A DNA stretch of 42,285 nucleotides. It comes from DATJPY01 sp035506135 (lineage in GTDB: Bacteria > Myxococcota_A > UBA9160 > PR03). The notes beneath the pieces are model-generated. The model saw only the letters and a program-made list of their open reading frames with translations, did not search any database and was not told the DNA's origin. Location: NCBI GenBank assembly GCA_035506135.1, contig DATJPY010000034.1:1-42285 (forward strand), written 5' to 3'. Of this stretch, positions 7,359 through 15,211 are shown piece by piece (within the stretch, counting starts at the first letter, position 1; every line of letters begins with the position of its first letter). A program made the position numbers and the translations under genes.

Positions 7359-9622
7359 GGCTTGCCCTGCGGCTTCGATCCGCCGCCGCCCAGATCGTAG
7401 ACGAACGAGAGCCCCACGAGGTGCTGGTGGTAGCTGGGGTTCTTCTCGTTGAGCGTGATCACGTTGGCGAGCGTGTTCGGCTCGACGCCGTCGAACGACC
7501 AGTTCTTGGTGCTCAGGGATTCGTACAGGTAGCCGAGGCGCACGCGCATGTCGCTGCGGAGCCGGTACTCGGCCGTGACGCTCACGTCGTGCTGCCGGCT
7601 GTTCGCGTTCGGGAAGGGCAACGCGGCGGGCGTCAGTGCCGGCCCCTTCGACACGTTGACCGAGTCCTCGGCCATCGAGAACGCATAGTCCGTTCGCAGG
7701 ACGAGGCGCTCGCCGAGCGTCGTCCACTCGACCCCGACGCCTGCGGTGTCGACCTCGTCGAGCTCCTGCTGGCGCCAGTTGCGGCTCGGGTCGTAGACCT
7801 GCTGCAGCACGTCTCCGCTCCCCGAGAACGAGCGGCCCTTCTCGCGCCACGAGAAGTGCTCGTGCGTGAACCAGGCCGTCGCGACGAGCGGCTCGATCGG
7901 CGACCAGGAGGCGTCGACTCCGTAGCTCTCGGCCACGCGGGAGCGCAGGCCGAGCTCCGTGTTGGGATAGCTCTGATCGGTCCAGCTCACGTCGAGCCCC
8001 AGGCTCAAGCGCTCGAGCGGCGTCGCGGCGAGCCTCGCCTTCACGGCGTCCTGCTCGAGGTCCGCCATGTTGAACTTCCGCAGCAGCGGATTGTTGAGGA
8101 AGACCTCCCCTGGCGGCAGCGTCGCCACGTACTGCGGCGTGAAGCCGAAGACGACCGGGGCCTGGTAGAAGTAGTTGCTCGTGCTCCGATCCGTGTGGTC
8201 GTAGTCGACGCGCAGCTCGAGGTGGTGGATCGGCTGGCTGTGGATGCCCGCGCGGTAGATGTTCACGTAGTCGTGGTCCACCTCGCTCCACGATCGCTCG
8301 ATGTTCTGCCGCTCGTAGCCCGCCGTGATCTGCGTGCGCGCGGGCAGGTCGTAGGCTGCGTCGAAGCGGCCCATGTGCTGGCTCTCGCTGTAGGGCAGGT
8401 TGATGCGGGCGGTCTCGCTCGCGAGCGAGGTGGCCTGGTTGGACGCGTCGTTCACGACGTAGAGGAACGTGTCGCGGGGGGTGTTGTTGTTGTCCTCGTC
8501 GAAGCGGTACTCCGCGGTGAGGTGGAGCTTCGGGATGGGCTGCGAGGTGAGCCGTGCGCCCACGTGCGTGGTGTCGATCTTGGCGTCGGCGTCCTCGCGG
8601 GGGAGCGCGATCGGCGCCAGCAGCTGCGGGTTGTCGGTGTACGGCAGCAGGTTGTCGTTCTGCCGCATGAACCCGAACGCGCCGTGCGCCATGATGCGCG
8701 TGTCGAACGGCAGGTCGTAGCCGCCGGACGCGCGAACCTCCTGGAAGAAGTTGTCCGGCGGGAGCGCCGAGCGCCCGAATCCCGTCGGGAAGCCCGTTCC
8801 CGGAGCCTGGCCCGAGATCGTCGTGAACAGGTTCTGGAAGGTCATCGCGTTCTGGCGGTCGTCGAAGGCGGAGACCTCGTAGCCGACCTCGAGCTGGCCC
8901 TTCTCGCTGGTGTAGCGGAGCGCCACGTCGCCGTTGTTCGTGACGTAGTCGATCGGTCGCGCGAGCTGCGTGCCGCGCGCGTTGCCCGGCGACGTGCCGA
9001 AGATGCCCGAGTCGACGTCGCGCCCCTCCTTGTCGTCGCGCAGCCAGCTCCCGACGAGCTCCCAGCCCTTCGGGAGATCGAAGCCGAAGCCCGCGTGCAG
9101 GTCGCGCCGATCCCAGGAGAACGGAATCGACGAGAGATCCTCCCCGAGCGTGGGAAGAGCGGCCGTCGTGGACCCCGGGACCCAGTTCTCCGGGGCGGTC
9201 AGCGTGTTGTCGCGGCCGACGTAGACCGTGCGCGTGTCCTGGCCGGTCCCGAGATACACCGGCAGCTCGTCGTACCCGAACGACAGGTCGAAGAGCCCCC
9301 GGAGGCCCCCGCGCGCCTCCAGCGCGCGTGAGGAGAGCCCGAGATTCTGCCCGGTCGACCGCCACCACCACGTGTCGCCGCTGTCCCAGGGCGCTTGCGC
9401 CCCGAGATCGTAGTTCCCGAGCAGATGGAACCCGTCCTTGTCGAGCCCGGTGTAGTCCCCGAACTTGAACGAGTCCTCCGAGCTCCAGTAGGTCCCGAGC
9501 TCGACGCTCCCGGTCGGCCGCAGGGGCGGGTCGGCCGCGACGGGGCCGGCCGCGAGGGCCGCCGCGCAGAGCGCGCTGCCCAGCCGTCGACCGCGATGAT
9601 CCCGTGCGGGCGGGTGCGACAT
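7355..9622 (-). CDS. MtrB/PioB-family outer-membrane beta-barrel
   Basis: A 755-residue outer-membrane protein of the decahaem-associated MtrB/PioB family. After a signal peptide (cut near VAA, residue 30) it begins GSVELGTYWSSEDSFKFGDYTGL, the usual family opening, and continues as alternating amphipathic strands with many Tyr/Trp girdle residues. Typical boxes include GGYDLPFDTRIMAHGAFGFM and QNDNLLPYTDNP. I see no cysteine in the mature part, so the N-terminal CxxC of Shewanella MtrB is missing. In known complexes this barrel sheathes the decahaem MtrA protein and insulates it across the outer membrane. It follows the decahaem gene by ten bases and has a strong GGGAGGAGGGG site before its ATG; its end overlaps the tetrahaem gene. 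Family assignment is firm; substrate (iron, DMSO, electrode or other) is not. Confidence 0.88.
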   Translation of the reverse strand: MSHPPARDHRGRRLGSALCAAALAAGPVAADPPLRPTGSVELGTYWSSEDSFKFGDYTGLDKDGFHLLGNYDLGAQAPWDSGDTWWWRSTGQNLGLSSRALEARGGLRGLFDLSFGYDELPVYLGTGQDTRTVYVGRDNTLTAPENWVPGSTTAALPTLGEDLSSIPFSWDRRDLHAGFGFDLPKGWELVGSWLRDDKEGRDVDSGIFGTSPGNARGTQLARPIDYVTNNGDVALRYTSEKGQLEVGYEVSAFDDRQNAMTFQNLFTTISGQAPGTGFPTGFGRSALPPDNFFQEVRASGGYDLPFDTRIMAHGAFGFMRQNDNLLPYTDNPQLLAPIALPREDADAKIDTTHVGARLTSQPIPKLHLTAEYRFDEDNNNTPRDTFLYVVNDASNQATSLASETARINLPYSESQHMGRFDAAYDLPARTQITAGYERQNIERSWSEVDHDYVNIYRAGIHSQPIHHLELRVDYDHTDRSTSNYFYQAPVVFGFTPQYVATLPPGEVFLNNPLLRKFNMADLEQDAVKARLAATPLERLSLGLDVSWTDQSYPNTELGLRSRVAESYGVDASWSPIEPLVATAWFTHEHFSWREKGRSFSGSGDVLQQVYDPSRNWRQQELDEVDTAGVGVEWTTLGERLVLRTDYAFSMAEDSVNVSKGPALTPAALPFPNANSRQHDVSVTAEYRLRSDMRVRLGYLYESLSTKNWSFDGVEPNTLANVITLNEKNPSYHQHLVGLSFVYDLGGGGSKPQGKP

Positions 9623-9632
9623 CCCCTCCTCC

Positions 9633-10625
9633 CTACCTCATGAAGCGAACGCCCGAGGGATGGTTCGAGCCGTGCACCTCGGTGTGGCAGTTGAGGCAGG
9701 CCCTCGAGACCAGGTACTGGCTCGGCGTTCCCTTGCCGGGCAGACCCTCGCCGCCGTACGCACCGCTCGGATGGAAGGCGCTCTGATGGCACGCTTGGCA
9801 GAGCCACGGCACGCGGGCCTGGAGCAGGGGTGCGTGATTCGAGCCGTGCGGCACGTGGCAGTTGGCGCAGCTCTCGAGGACCGGCTGGTGCTCCCAGAGG
9901 AAGGGGCCCCGCTTCTCGGCGTGGCACTGGTAGCAGGTCTCGTTGAGCGAGCGCTTCACGAGGAGGTGGTCGGTGGTGGATCCGTGCACGTTGTGGCAGT
10001 CGGAGCAGTTGATCTGGCCCTGCTTGATCGGGTGCGCGGAGATGCGGAAGGTCTCGGCGCGCACCTCCGAGTGGCAGGTGAAGCACACCGACGCCTGATT
10101 CTTCTTGGCGAAGGTCTCGGGCCGGATGTCCTTGACGAAGAGAGCGTCCTCGGCCGTGTGGAGGGTGTGGCACGACGTGCATGCCACGTCGTGGCTCTGG
10201 TGCGTGCTGCCGCTCCAATGGATGCGCTCTCCTCCTTGATGGCAGCCCAGGCAGACGGAGTTCCGGTCGCGCGCGGGCACATCCGACCCGAAGTGCATCG
10301 GCGGGGGCTTGGAGGGATCGGCCACGTGAGCCGCGGCAGGTCCGTGGCAGGTCTGGCATCCATGGGAGGCGAAGGGAGTGCGGGAATCTCCCTTCACTGC
10401 GTGCGGCGTCTTGAGGATTGCCTGCACATCCGGCTTGTCGTGGCAGGCCAGACAGAGCTCGGGGCCGCCCTCGGCGTAATCGGCGCTCGGCGCCGCGGGA
10501 GCGGCTGCAGTCGAGGAGACATCACTGCCACGCGTGGCGATGGAGAACATCGCGACGCCGGCCGAAAGAATCAGGCCGATCGCCTTCTGGACAGGCGAAG
10601 CCAGAGCGCGGCACCCCCACCGCAC
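9633..10625 (-). CDS. MtrA/DmsE/PioA-family decahaem cytochrome c
   Basis: A 330-residue periplasmic cytochrome with exactly ten CXXCH motifs, at Cys58, 90, 125, 149, 181, 207, 231, 253, 276 and 310, the number and spacing of the MtrA/DmsE/PioA family. The N-terminus has a hydrophobic segment (about residues 14-30, KAIGLILSAGVAMFSIA) that serves as signal peptide. The GTG start at 10623-10625 has no good Shine-Dalgarno site; no better in-frame start was found. In known systems this protein threads the MtrB barrel and forms a haem wire through the outer membrane. It is the first gene of the operon. The 165 bases before it, up to the stop of the next upstream gene, hold a 6-bp hairpin (CTCGCG 10675-10680, CGCGAG 10684-10689) but no obvious promoter. 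No MtrC/OmcA-type surface cytochrome is encoded nearby. Confidence 0.9.
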   Translation of the reverse strand: MRWGCRALASPVQKAIGLILSAGVAMFSIATRGSDVSSTAAAPAAPSADYAEGGPELCLACHDKPDVQAILKTPHAVKGDSRTPFASHGCQTCHGPAAAHVADPSKPPPMHFGSDVPARDRNSVCLGCHQGGERIHWSGSTHQSHDVACTSCHTLHTAEDALFVKDIRPETFAKKNQASVCFTCHSEVRAETFRISAHPIKQGQINCSDCHNVHGSTTDHLLVKRSLNETCYQCHAEKRGPFLWEHQPVLESCANCHVPHGSNHAPLLQARVPWLCQACHQSAFHPSGAYGGEGLPGKGTPSQYLVSRACLNCHTEVHGSNHPSGVRFMR

Positions 10626-10790
10626 CCTACACCATCGATCTTCTCGCGTGGAAGAAGAAATCGCAACGAGACGACTCGCGCTGCGCGAGCGTCGGCCGGG
10701 AGGACTTCCTCTGGGCGCGAGATTGGAGGCCTCGAGCGTCAGACTGTGGCGCGAAGCCTCACGCGCCCGCGCGCAGAGAGGATGGAGCTC

Positions 10791-11384
10791 TCAGCTCCGC
10801 CTGCGCCGCGCGATCCCGACTCCCAGCGCGCCGCCCGCCAACAGCAGGCCCAGGGTCGAAGGCTCGGGAACCGCAAGCACCGCAAGCGTGCCCGAGACGC
10901 CGAGGCTTGCGGGCGGGGAGATCGCGGCGTCGAACCTGAGCCGCAGGCTCTCGACCGAGATGCCGGTGATCGTCACGTCGCCGGTCGAGAAGGAGACCGT
11001 CTGCGTCGGAAGGATCGTCTGCGTGAAGCTCGCGCCTCCGAGCGACGTGCCGACGCCCGTGATGTCGGTCCAATCGCCGGCCGTGCAGGAGGCTGCCGCC
11101 AAGGGGCATCCCTGCAGCACCTGCAGGCCTTCGTCGCCTGTCGAGAGGGTCGCGGCCGTGAGCGAGCTGACCGTGAGGCCGAGCGTCGCGCTGACGACGA
11201 GGAACGAGGTCTGCTCTCCGAGGTCGATCGCTCCGGACGTCGTCGACACGGCGGCCGTGTTGGTGTCGCCGTCGCCGTAGCTCACGAAGAAGGGGAGCGC
11301 CCGTGCGTCCACGCACCAAGCCAGGGCGCAGGCCGACGCCACCACGGCCGGGAACCAGGAACGATGCGCGCGGTTCTTCGTCAT
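10791..11384 (-). CDS. Small PEP-CTERM sorted exported protein
   Basis: A 197-residue protein with a signal peptide (FPAVVASACALAWC, cut near ARA), a beta-rich Thr/Ser/Gly body of about 135 residues and a textbook PEP-CTERM end: VPEPSTLGLLLAGGALGVG then ARRRRS. The two close cysteines near the middle (CPLAAASC) may form a disulphide. The chosen ATG at 11382-11384 has GAGGAGGGC upstream; an upstream start 13 codons earlier is less likely. I do not recognise the body domain. It lies on the same strand just upstream of the decahaem gene (165-base gap). It could be a surface partner of the conduit or an unrelated gene; position alone cannot decide. Its tail differs from the PEPD type of the other PEP-CTERM proteins here. 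Confidence 0.8.
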   Translation of the reverse strand: MTKNRAHRSWFPAVVASACALAWCVDARALPFFVSYGDGDTNTAAVSTTSGAIDLGEQTSFLVVSATLGLTVSSLTAATLSTGDEGLQVLQGCPLAAASCTAGDWTDITGVGTSLGGASFTQTILPTQTVSFSTGDVTITGISVESLRLRFDAAISPPASLGVSGTLAVLAVPEPSTLGLLLAGGALGVGIARRRRS

Positions 11385-11517
11385 GCCCTCCTCGACGCTC
11401 CGCCCGGCGCGCGCAGAGCGCACACCCGACGAACATGAGGTGGGCGAAATGGGCGGGAGGTGGCAGGCGCGGGGCGCTGCACCCTAGGGGCGCAGGCTCA
11501 GGCGATCGGCCGCTCCC

Positions 11518-13005
11518 TCACAGCAGCTCGTACGCCTCGAGCTTCGGCGCGGCCATCTCGTCGCGGAAGCGGTCGAAGCTGAAGGGCCACGAGGACGGCA
11601 CGCCGCGGTCGTCGAGGTACCAGCTCCGACAGCCGGTGGCCCAGATGGTGCTCTTCGCGGCCTCGACGCGCTCCGCCTCGAAGCGCTCGGTCACCTCGCG
11701 CGAGGGGCTGATCTCGCGACAGCGGCCGCTTCGGAGCAGGTCGACGAGCTTCAGGACGTACGCGAGCTGCAGCTCGGCGACCTCGATCAGCGAGAAGTTC
11801 CCGACCGGGCCGTTCGGGCCGTTCAGCAGGAACAGGTTCGGGAAGTCGGGAATCGCGATCGACAGGTACGCGATCGGCCGCTTCTCCCAGAGCGCATCGA
11901 GGCGCACGCCGCCGCGCCCGATCACCTCGGTCGGGCGGATGAAGCGGTCCGGGCGGAAGCCGGTCGCGAGCACCAGCACGTCGAGCTCGTGGAGCCGCCC
12001 GTCGCGCGTGCGCACGCCCTTCGCCTCGACGCGCTCGATGCCGGCGGTCTCGAGCTCGGACGCGGGCTTCTGGATCGCCTGATAGAAGTCCGGCGAGATC
12101 ACCAGACGCTTGCAGGCGGCGCGATAGGTCGGGCGCAGCTTCTCGCGCAGCACCGGGTCCTTCACGCTGTTCTCGAGATTGGCGAGGCAGGCGTCCTCGA
12201 TCATCTTCATCTGCGCCGAGCCGGCGTCCACGACGCCGTTCGAGAAGGCGGTGAAGAGCGTCGACAGGTTCTGATGGGCGACGCGGAGCGATTCCGGATC
12301 GCGCCGGAACGCCTCCTTCTCCTCCTCGCTGAAGGGCGGATTCTCCTGGGGCATGATCCACTGCGCCGTGCGCTGGAAGAGCACGAGCTTCGCCACCCGG
12401 TCGGCCAGAGCCGACACGATCTGCACCGCCGTCGAGCCGGTGCCGACGACGCCGATCCGGCGCCCGTCGAGCGCGACGCCGTGGTCCCAGCGCGCGCTGT
12501 GGAAGACCGCCCCCTCGAACACGTCCAGACCCGGGATGTCGGGGAGGTTCGGGTGGTGCAGGACGCCGGTCGCGGCGATCACGACGTCGACCTCGTCGCG
12601 ATGTCCGCTCTTCGTCTCGATCCGCCAGCGCCCGTCCGCGTGCTCGCAGCGCACGACCTCGTCGCCGAACCGCGTCCGCCTCTCGACGCCGTGCTTGCGC
12701 GCCACGCGCTCGAAGTAGGCCTGGATCTCCGGGCCCGGCGAGAAGCGGTGGCTCCAGTCCGGGTTCAGCTCGAAGCTGTAGCTGTAGAGGTGGGACGGAA
12801 CGTCGCAGGCGAGACCCGGATAGGTGTTCTCGCGCCAGGTCCCACCCACCCGCTCGGCCTTCTCGTAGACGGTGAAGTCGCCGAGGCCGGCCTCCTCGAG
12901 CCGGATGGCGGAGAGGATCCCCGCCATCCCGGCGCCGATCACCGCGAAGCGCAGCGGGCGCTCCGCGACCTCGCTCTCCGCCGCAGCCGCACGTCCCTTG
13001 CTCAT
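11518..13005 (-). CDS. Flavin-containing / Baeyer-Villiger-type monooxygenase
   Basis: A 495-residue two-dinucleotide-binding flavoprotein. The FAD fold has GAGMAG (24-29) and GGTW (54-57); the NADPH fold has GTGSTA (188-193). Between them, FEGAVFHSARWD (163-174) matches the Baeyer-Villiger fingerprint FxGxxxHxxxW[P/D]. The C-terminal box DVLVLATGF is also typical. Such enzymes insert an oxygen atom next to a ketone carbonyl, or oxygenate N or S atoms, using NADPH and O2 in the cytosol. The ATG at 13003-13005 has GGAGG six bases upstream. It is divergent from the sulfotransferase gene across 121 bases. Substrate is unknown; steroids, cyclic ketones or hydrophobic ketones are common for the class. 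The 133-base gap downstream, before the PEP-CTERM gene, shows nothing clear. Confidence 0.88.
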   Translation of the reverse strand: MSKGRAAAAESEVAERPLRFAVIGAGMAGILSAIRLEEAGLGDFTVYEKAERVGGTWRENTYPGLACDVPSHLYSYSFELNPDWSHRFSPGPEIQAYFERVARKHGVERRTRFGDEVVRCEHADGRWRIETKSGHRDEVDVVIAATGVLHHPNLPDIPGLDVFEGAVFHSARWDHGVALDGRRIGVVGTGSTAVQIVSALADRVAKLVLFQRTAQWIMPQENPPFSEEEKEAFRRDPESLRVAHQNLSTLFTAFSNGVVDAGSAQMKMIEDACLANLENSVKDPVLREKLRPTYRAACKRLVISPDFYQAIQKPASELETAGIERVEAKGVRTRDGRLHELDVLVLATGFRPDRFIRPTEVIGRGGVRLDALWEKRPIAYLSIAIPDFPNLFLLNGPNGPVGNFSLIEVAELQLAYVLKLVDLLRSGRCREISPSREVTERFEAERVEAAKSTIWATGCRSWYLDDRGVPSSWPFSFDRFRDEMAAPKLEAYELL

Positions 13006-13126
13006 CTCGACCTCCGCGTGGCCCGACTACTAGCCTCGAACGCGCTCCGCCACCACATCGACACGTCCCTGTGGACACGCACCCGGGGTCGGCGCGAGAA
13101 TCGGGGCCCATCGCGGAGGACGGCGC

Positions 13127-14071
13127 ATGGCCCCCTCGAGCCGACCGCAGCGCGAGCGCGTCTACCAGACGCTCGTCACCGACAGCTCGCGCTGGGACCG
13201 CTACGCACCTCGCCCCGGCGACATCATCATCTCGACGCCGCCCAAGGCGGGCACCACCTGGACGCAGATGATCTGCGCGCTGCTCGTGTTCCAGCGCGCG
13301 GACCTCGAGCGGCCCCTCGGCCGGATCTCGCCCTGGCTCGACTTCAGGAGCACGGACCTCGATGAGACCCTCTCGAGCCTGGAAGCGCAGTCTCACCGGC
13401 GCTTCATCAAGACGCATACACCGCTCGACGGACTGCCGTACTACGACGAGGTCACCTACCTGTACTGCGCCCGCGATCCGCGCGACGTGTTCCTCTCCTT
13501 CCTGAATCACTGGGACAACCTGACCGAGGAGTGGCACCGGCGGGTCGAAGCCGCCGCGGGGCTCGAGGGGCCGCCCCCCGCGTTTCCCGAGGACCCGAAC
13601 GACCTCTTCCCGAGCTGGATGACGGTCGGACACACGCCCTGGATGTCGGATGGCTTCCCCTTCGGCAGCGTCCTCTACCACACGCGGACGTTCTGGGATC
13701 ACCGGACGCTCCCGAACGTCTACCTCCTCCACTACGACGACCTGAAGACCGATCTCTCCGGCGAGATGCGTCGGCTCGCGCGAGAGCTCGATATCGAGGT
13801 CGCGGAGGAGCTCTGGCCCGCGCTGGTGTCGTCGGCATCGTTCGAGAGCATGAAGGAGCGCGCGGGGCGCATCGCACCCCTCGCCGAGCTCGATGGGTGG
13901 AAGGACGATCGCCGCTTCTTCCACAAGGGACAGACCGGACAGTGGCGCGGCGTGCTGTCGCCCGAGAGCCTCGCGGTGTACGAGAAGGTCATGGGCGAGC
14001 TGTCCCCCCCGCCGATGGCTCAGTGGATCCAGGGGGGAAGCCGAGTCGCAGGGAATCCAAAGACGCTGTAG
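13127..14071 (+). CDS. PAPS-dependent sulfotransferase
   Basis: A 314-residue cytosolic sulfotransferase of the Sulfotransfer_1 type, which moves sulfate from PAPS to a hydroxyl or amine. The 5'-phosphosulfate loop is STPPKAGTTW (36-45). The catalytic His is likely H97 in KTHTPL, and the 3'-phosphate site is YCARDPRDVFLS (113-124) with Arg116 and Ser124. Length and motif order fit the family. The ATG at 13127 has GGAGG about eight bases upstream. It is divergent from the Baeyer-Villiger-type gene, so both may be controlled from the shared 121-base region and act on related hydrophobic alcohols or ketones; that link is inference. It converges with the luciferase-like gene across 37 bases. Confidence 0.9.
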   Translation: MAPSSRPQRERVYQTLVTDSSRWDRYAPRPGDIIISTPPKAGTTWTQMICALLVFQRADLERPLGRISPWLDFRSTDLDETLSSLEAQSHRRFIKTHTPLDGLPYYDEVTYLYCARDPRDVFLSFLNHWDNLTEEWHRRVEAAAGLEGPPPAFPEDPNDLFPSWMTVGHTPWMSDGFPFGSVLYHTRTFWDHRTLPNVYLLHYDDLKTDLSGEMRRLARELDIEVAEELWPALVSSASFESMKERAGRIAPLAELDGWKDDRRFFHKGQTGQWRGVLSPESLAVYEKVMGELSPPPMAQWIQGGSRVAGNPKTL

Positions 14072-14108
14072 GGGGGCGGCGCTCGTCGACGGGCGACGGA
14101 TCCCGACC

Positions 14109-15089
14109 TCAAGCGACTCCGCGCAGCGCCGGCAGCACCCGCTGCGCGAGGAGCTCGAGATGCTCCCATGCGACGTCCGGAGGAATCCCGCCGCAGAGCG
14201 GCTGAAGGAGCAGTGGACCACGCGCGCGGACCCAGGCGATCGCCTCGTCGGGCGTGAAGATCCGATACGGCCGGCCCGCGGCGCGCAGCTCCTCGACGCT
14301 CCGCGCATCCGATCGGCTCACGGCGGCGCCCGCAGCCAGCCAGGACGCGTACATGCGCGCGTCGTGGAGGATGTGGGGGCCGAGACGCTGCCACGCGGCG
14401 TCCAGATCGTCGGCGACGAAGGCCGACGTCACGGCGTCGGCCGGTGGATCCAGGAAGAAGCCCGGCTTCGTGCCGTGGCGCTCGCACTCCGCGCGGTACA
14501 GGGCGGCGAGCGATGCGTCACCTCCTTGTGTAATCATGCCGAGGCCGAAGCGCGCGGCGCGCCGCACGGCCGCCGGGCTCCCTCCGCCGAGGAAGAGGAG
14601 CGGTCCACCCGGCGTGGCCGGGCGCGGGAGCACGCGCACCGGGCGTCCCTCGAACTCGAACGGCTCGCCCGAGAAGGCCCGGCGCAGCGCCGTGAGACAC
14701 GCGTCCATGCGGCGCCCGCGCGCGCCGAGGTCGCGCCCGAACATCGCGTACTCCTCGGGGCGATAGCCGAGTGCGAGCACGTACGAGACGCGCCCCGCCG
14801 AGGTCAGGTCGAGCACGGCCATCTGCTCGGCGAGCTCGATCGGGTCGTGGAGCGGAAGGAGCAGCGCGGCCACCTGGATCGGCAGCCGCCGCGTGCGCCC
14901 GGCGATGGCCGCGGCGAGGACGAGCGGCGCCGGCAGGTAGCCGTCCGGCGAGGCGTGGTGCTCCGACACCTGCACGCCGAGACAGCCGTGCTGCTCGCCC
15001 CACTCGGCCATCTCGAGAGCCGCGCGATAGAGGTCGGCGGCGGGCGCACCCCCCTCGGGCGCGCGCAGGTCGAAGCGCATCAGGAACAT
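14109..15089 (-). CDS. LLM-class (luciferase-like) flavin oxidoreductase
   Basis: A 326-residue member of the bacterial luciferase-like superfamily, TIM-barrel enzymes that use reduced FMN or F420. Family marks are the opening MFLMRFDLRAP, the segment GCLGVQVSEHHASPDGYLP with the conserved His pair, the run PIQVAALLLPLHDPIELAEQMAVLDLTSAGR with the conserved barrel helix, and LFLGGGSPAAVRRAARFG near residue 170-190. The ATG at 15087-15089 starts at the usual family N-terminus; a TTG eleven codons upstream is possible but lacks a better Shine-Dalgarno site. Substrate and cofactor cannot be told from sequence. It is divergent from the DUF2252 gene. Confidence 0.85.
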   Translation of the reverse strand: MFLMRFDLRAPEGGAPAADLYRAALEMAEWGEQHGCLGVQVSEHHASPDGYLPAPLVLAAAIAGRTRRLPIQVAALLLPLHDPIELAEQMAVLDLTSAGRVSYVLALGYRPEEYAMFGRDLGARGRRMDACLTALRRAFSGEPFEFEGRPVRVLPRPATPGGPLLFLGGGSPAAVRRAARFGLGMITQGGDASLAALYRAECERHGTKPGFFLDPPADAVTSAFVADDLDAAWQRLGPHILHDARMYASWLAAGAAVSRSDARSVEELRAAGRPYRIFTPDEAIAWVRARGPLLLQPLCGGIPPDVAWEHLELLAQRVLPALRGVA

Positions 15090-15211
15090 CGGCCTGCACT
15101 CTTCCGGATGACGGGAGTGCAATCAAGGCGCCCGCGCGTCGTCGGCCCCGCGGTTTCTCCTTGTCTTCCCGCGCTCGGCTCGCCGACAATGGACTCGGGA
15201 GAGACCCTCTC

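Noticed and set aside
9660..11438. A 592-codon plus-strand frame across the decahaem gene
   Set aside because: Antisense to a gene with ten intact CXXCH motifs; no domain of its own.
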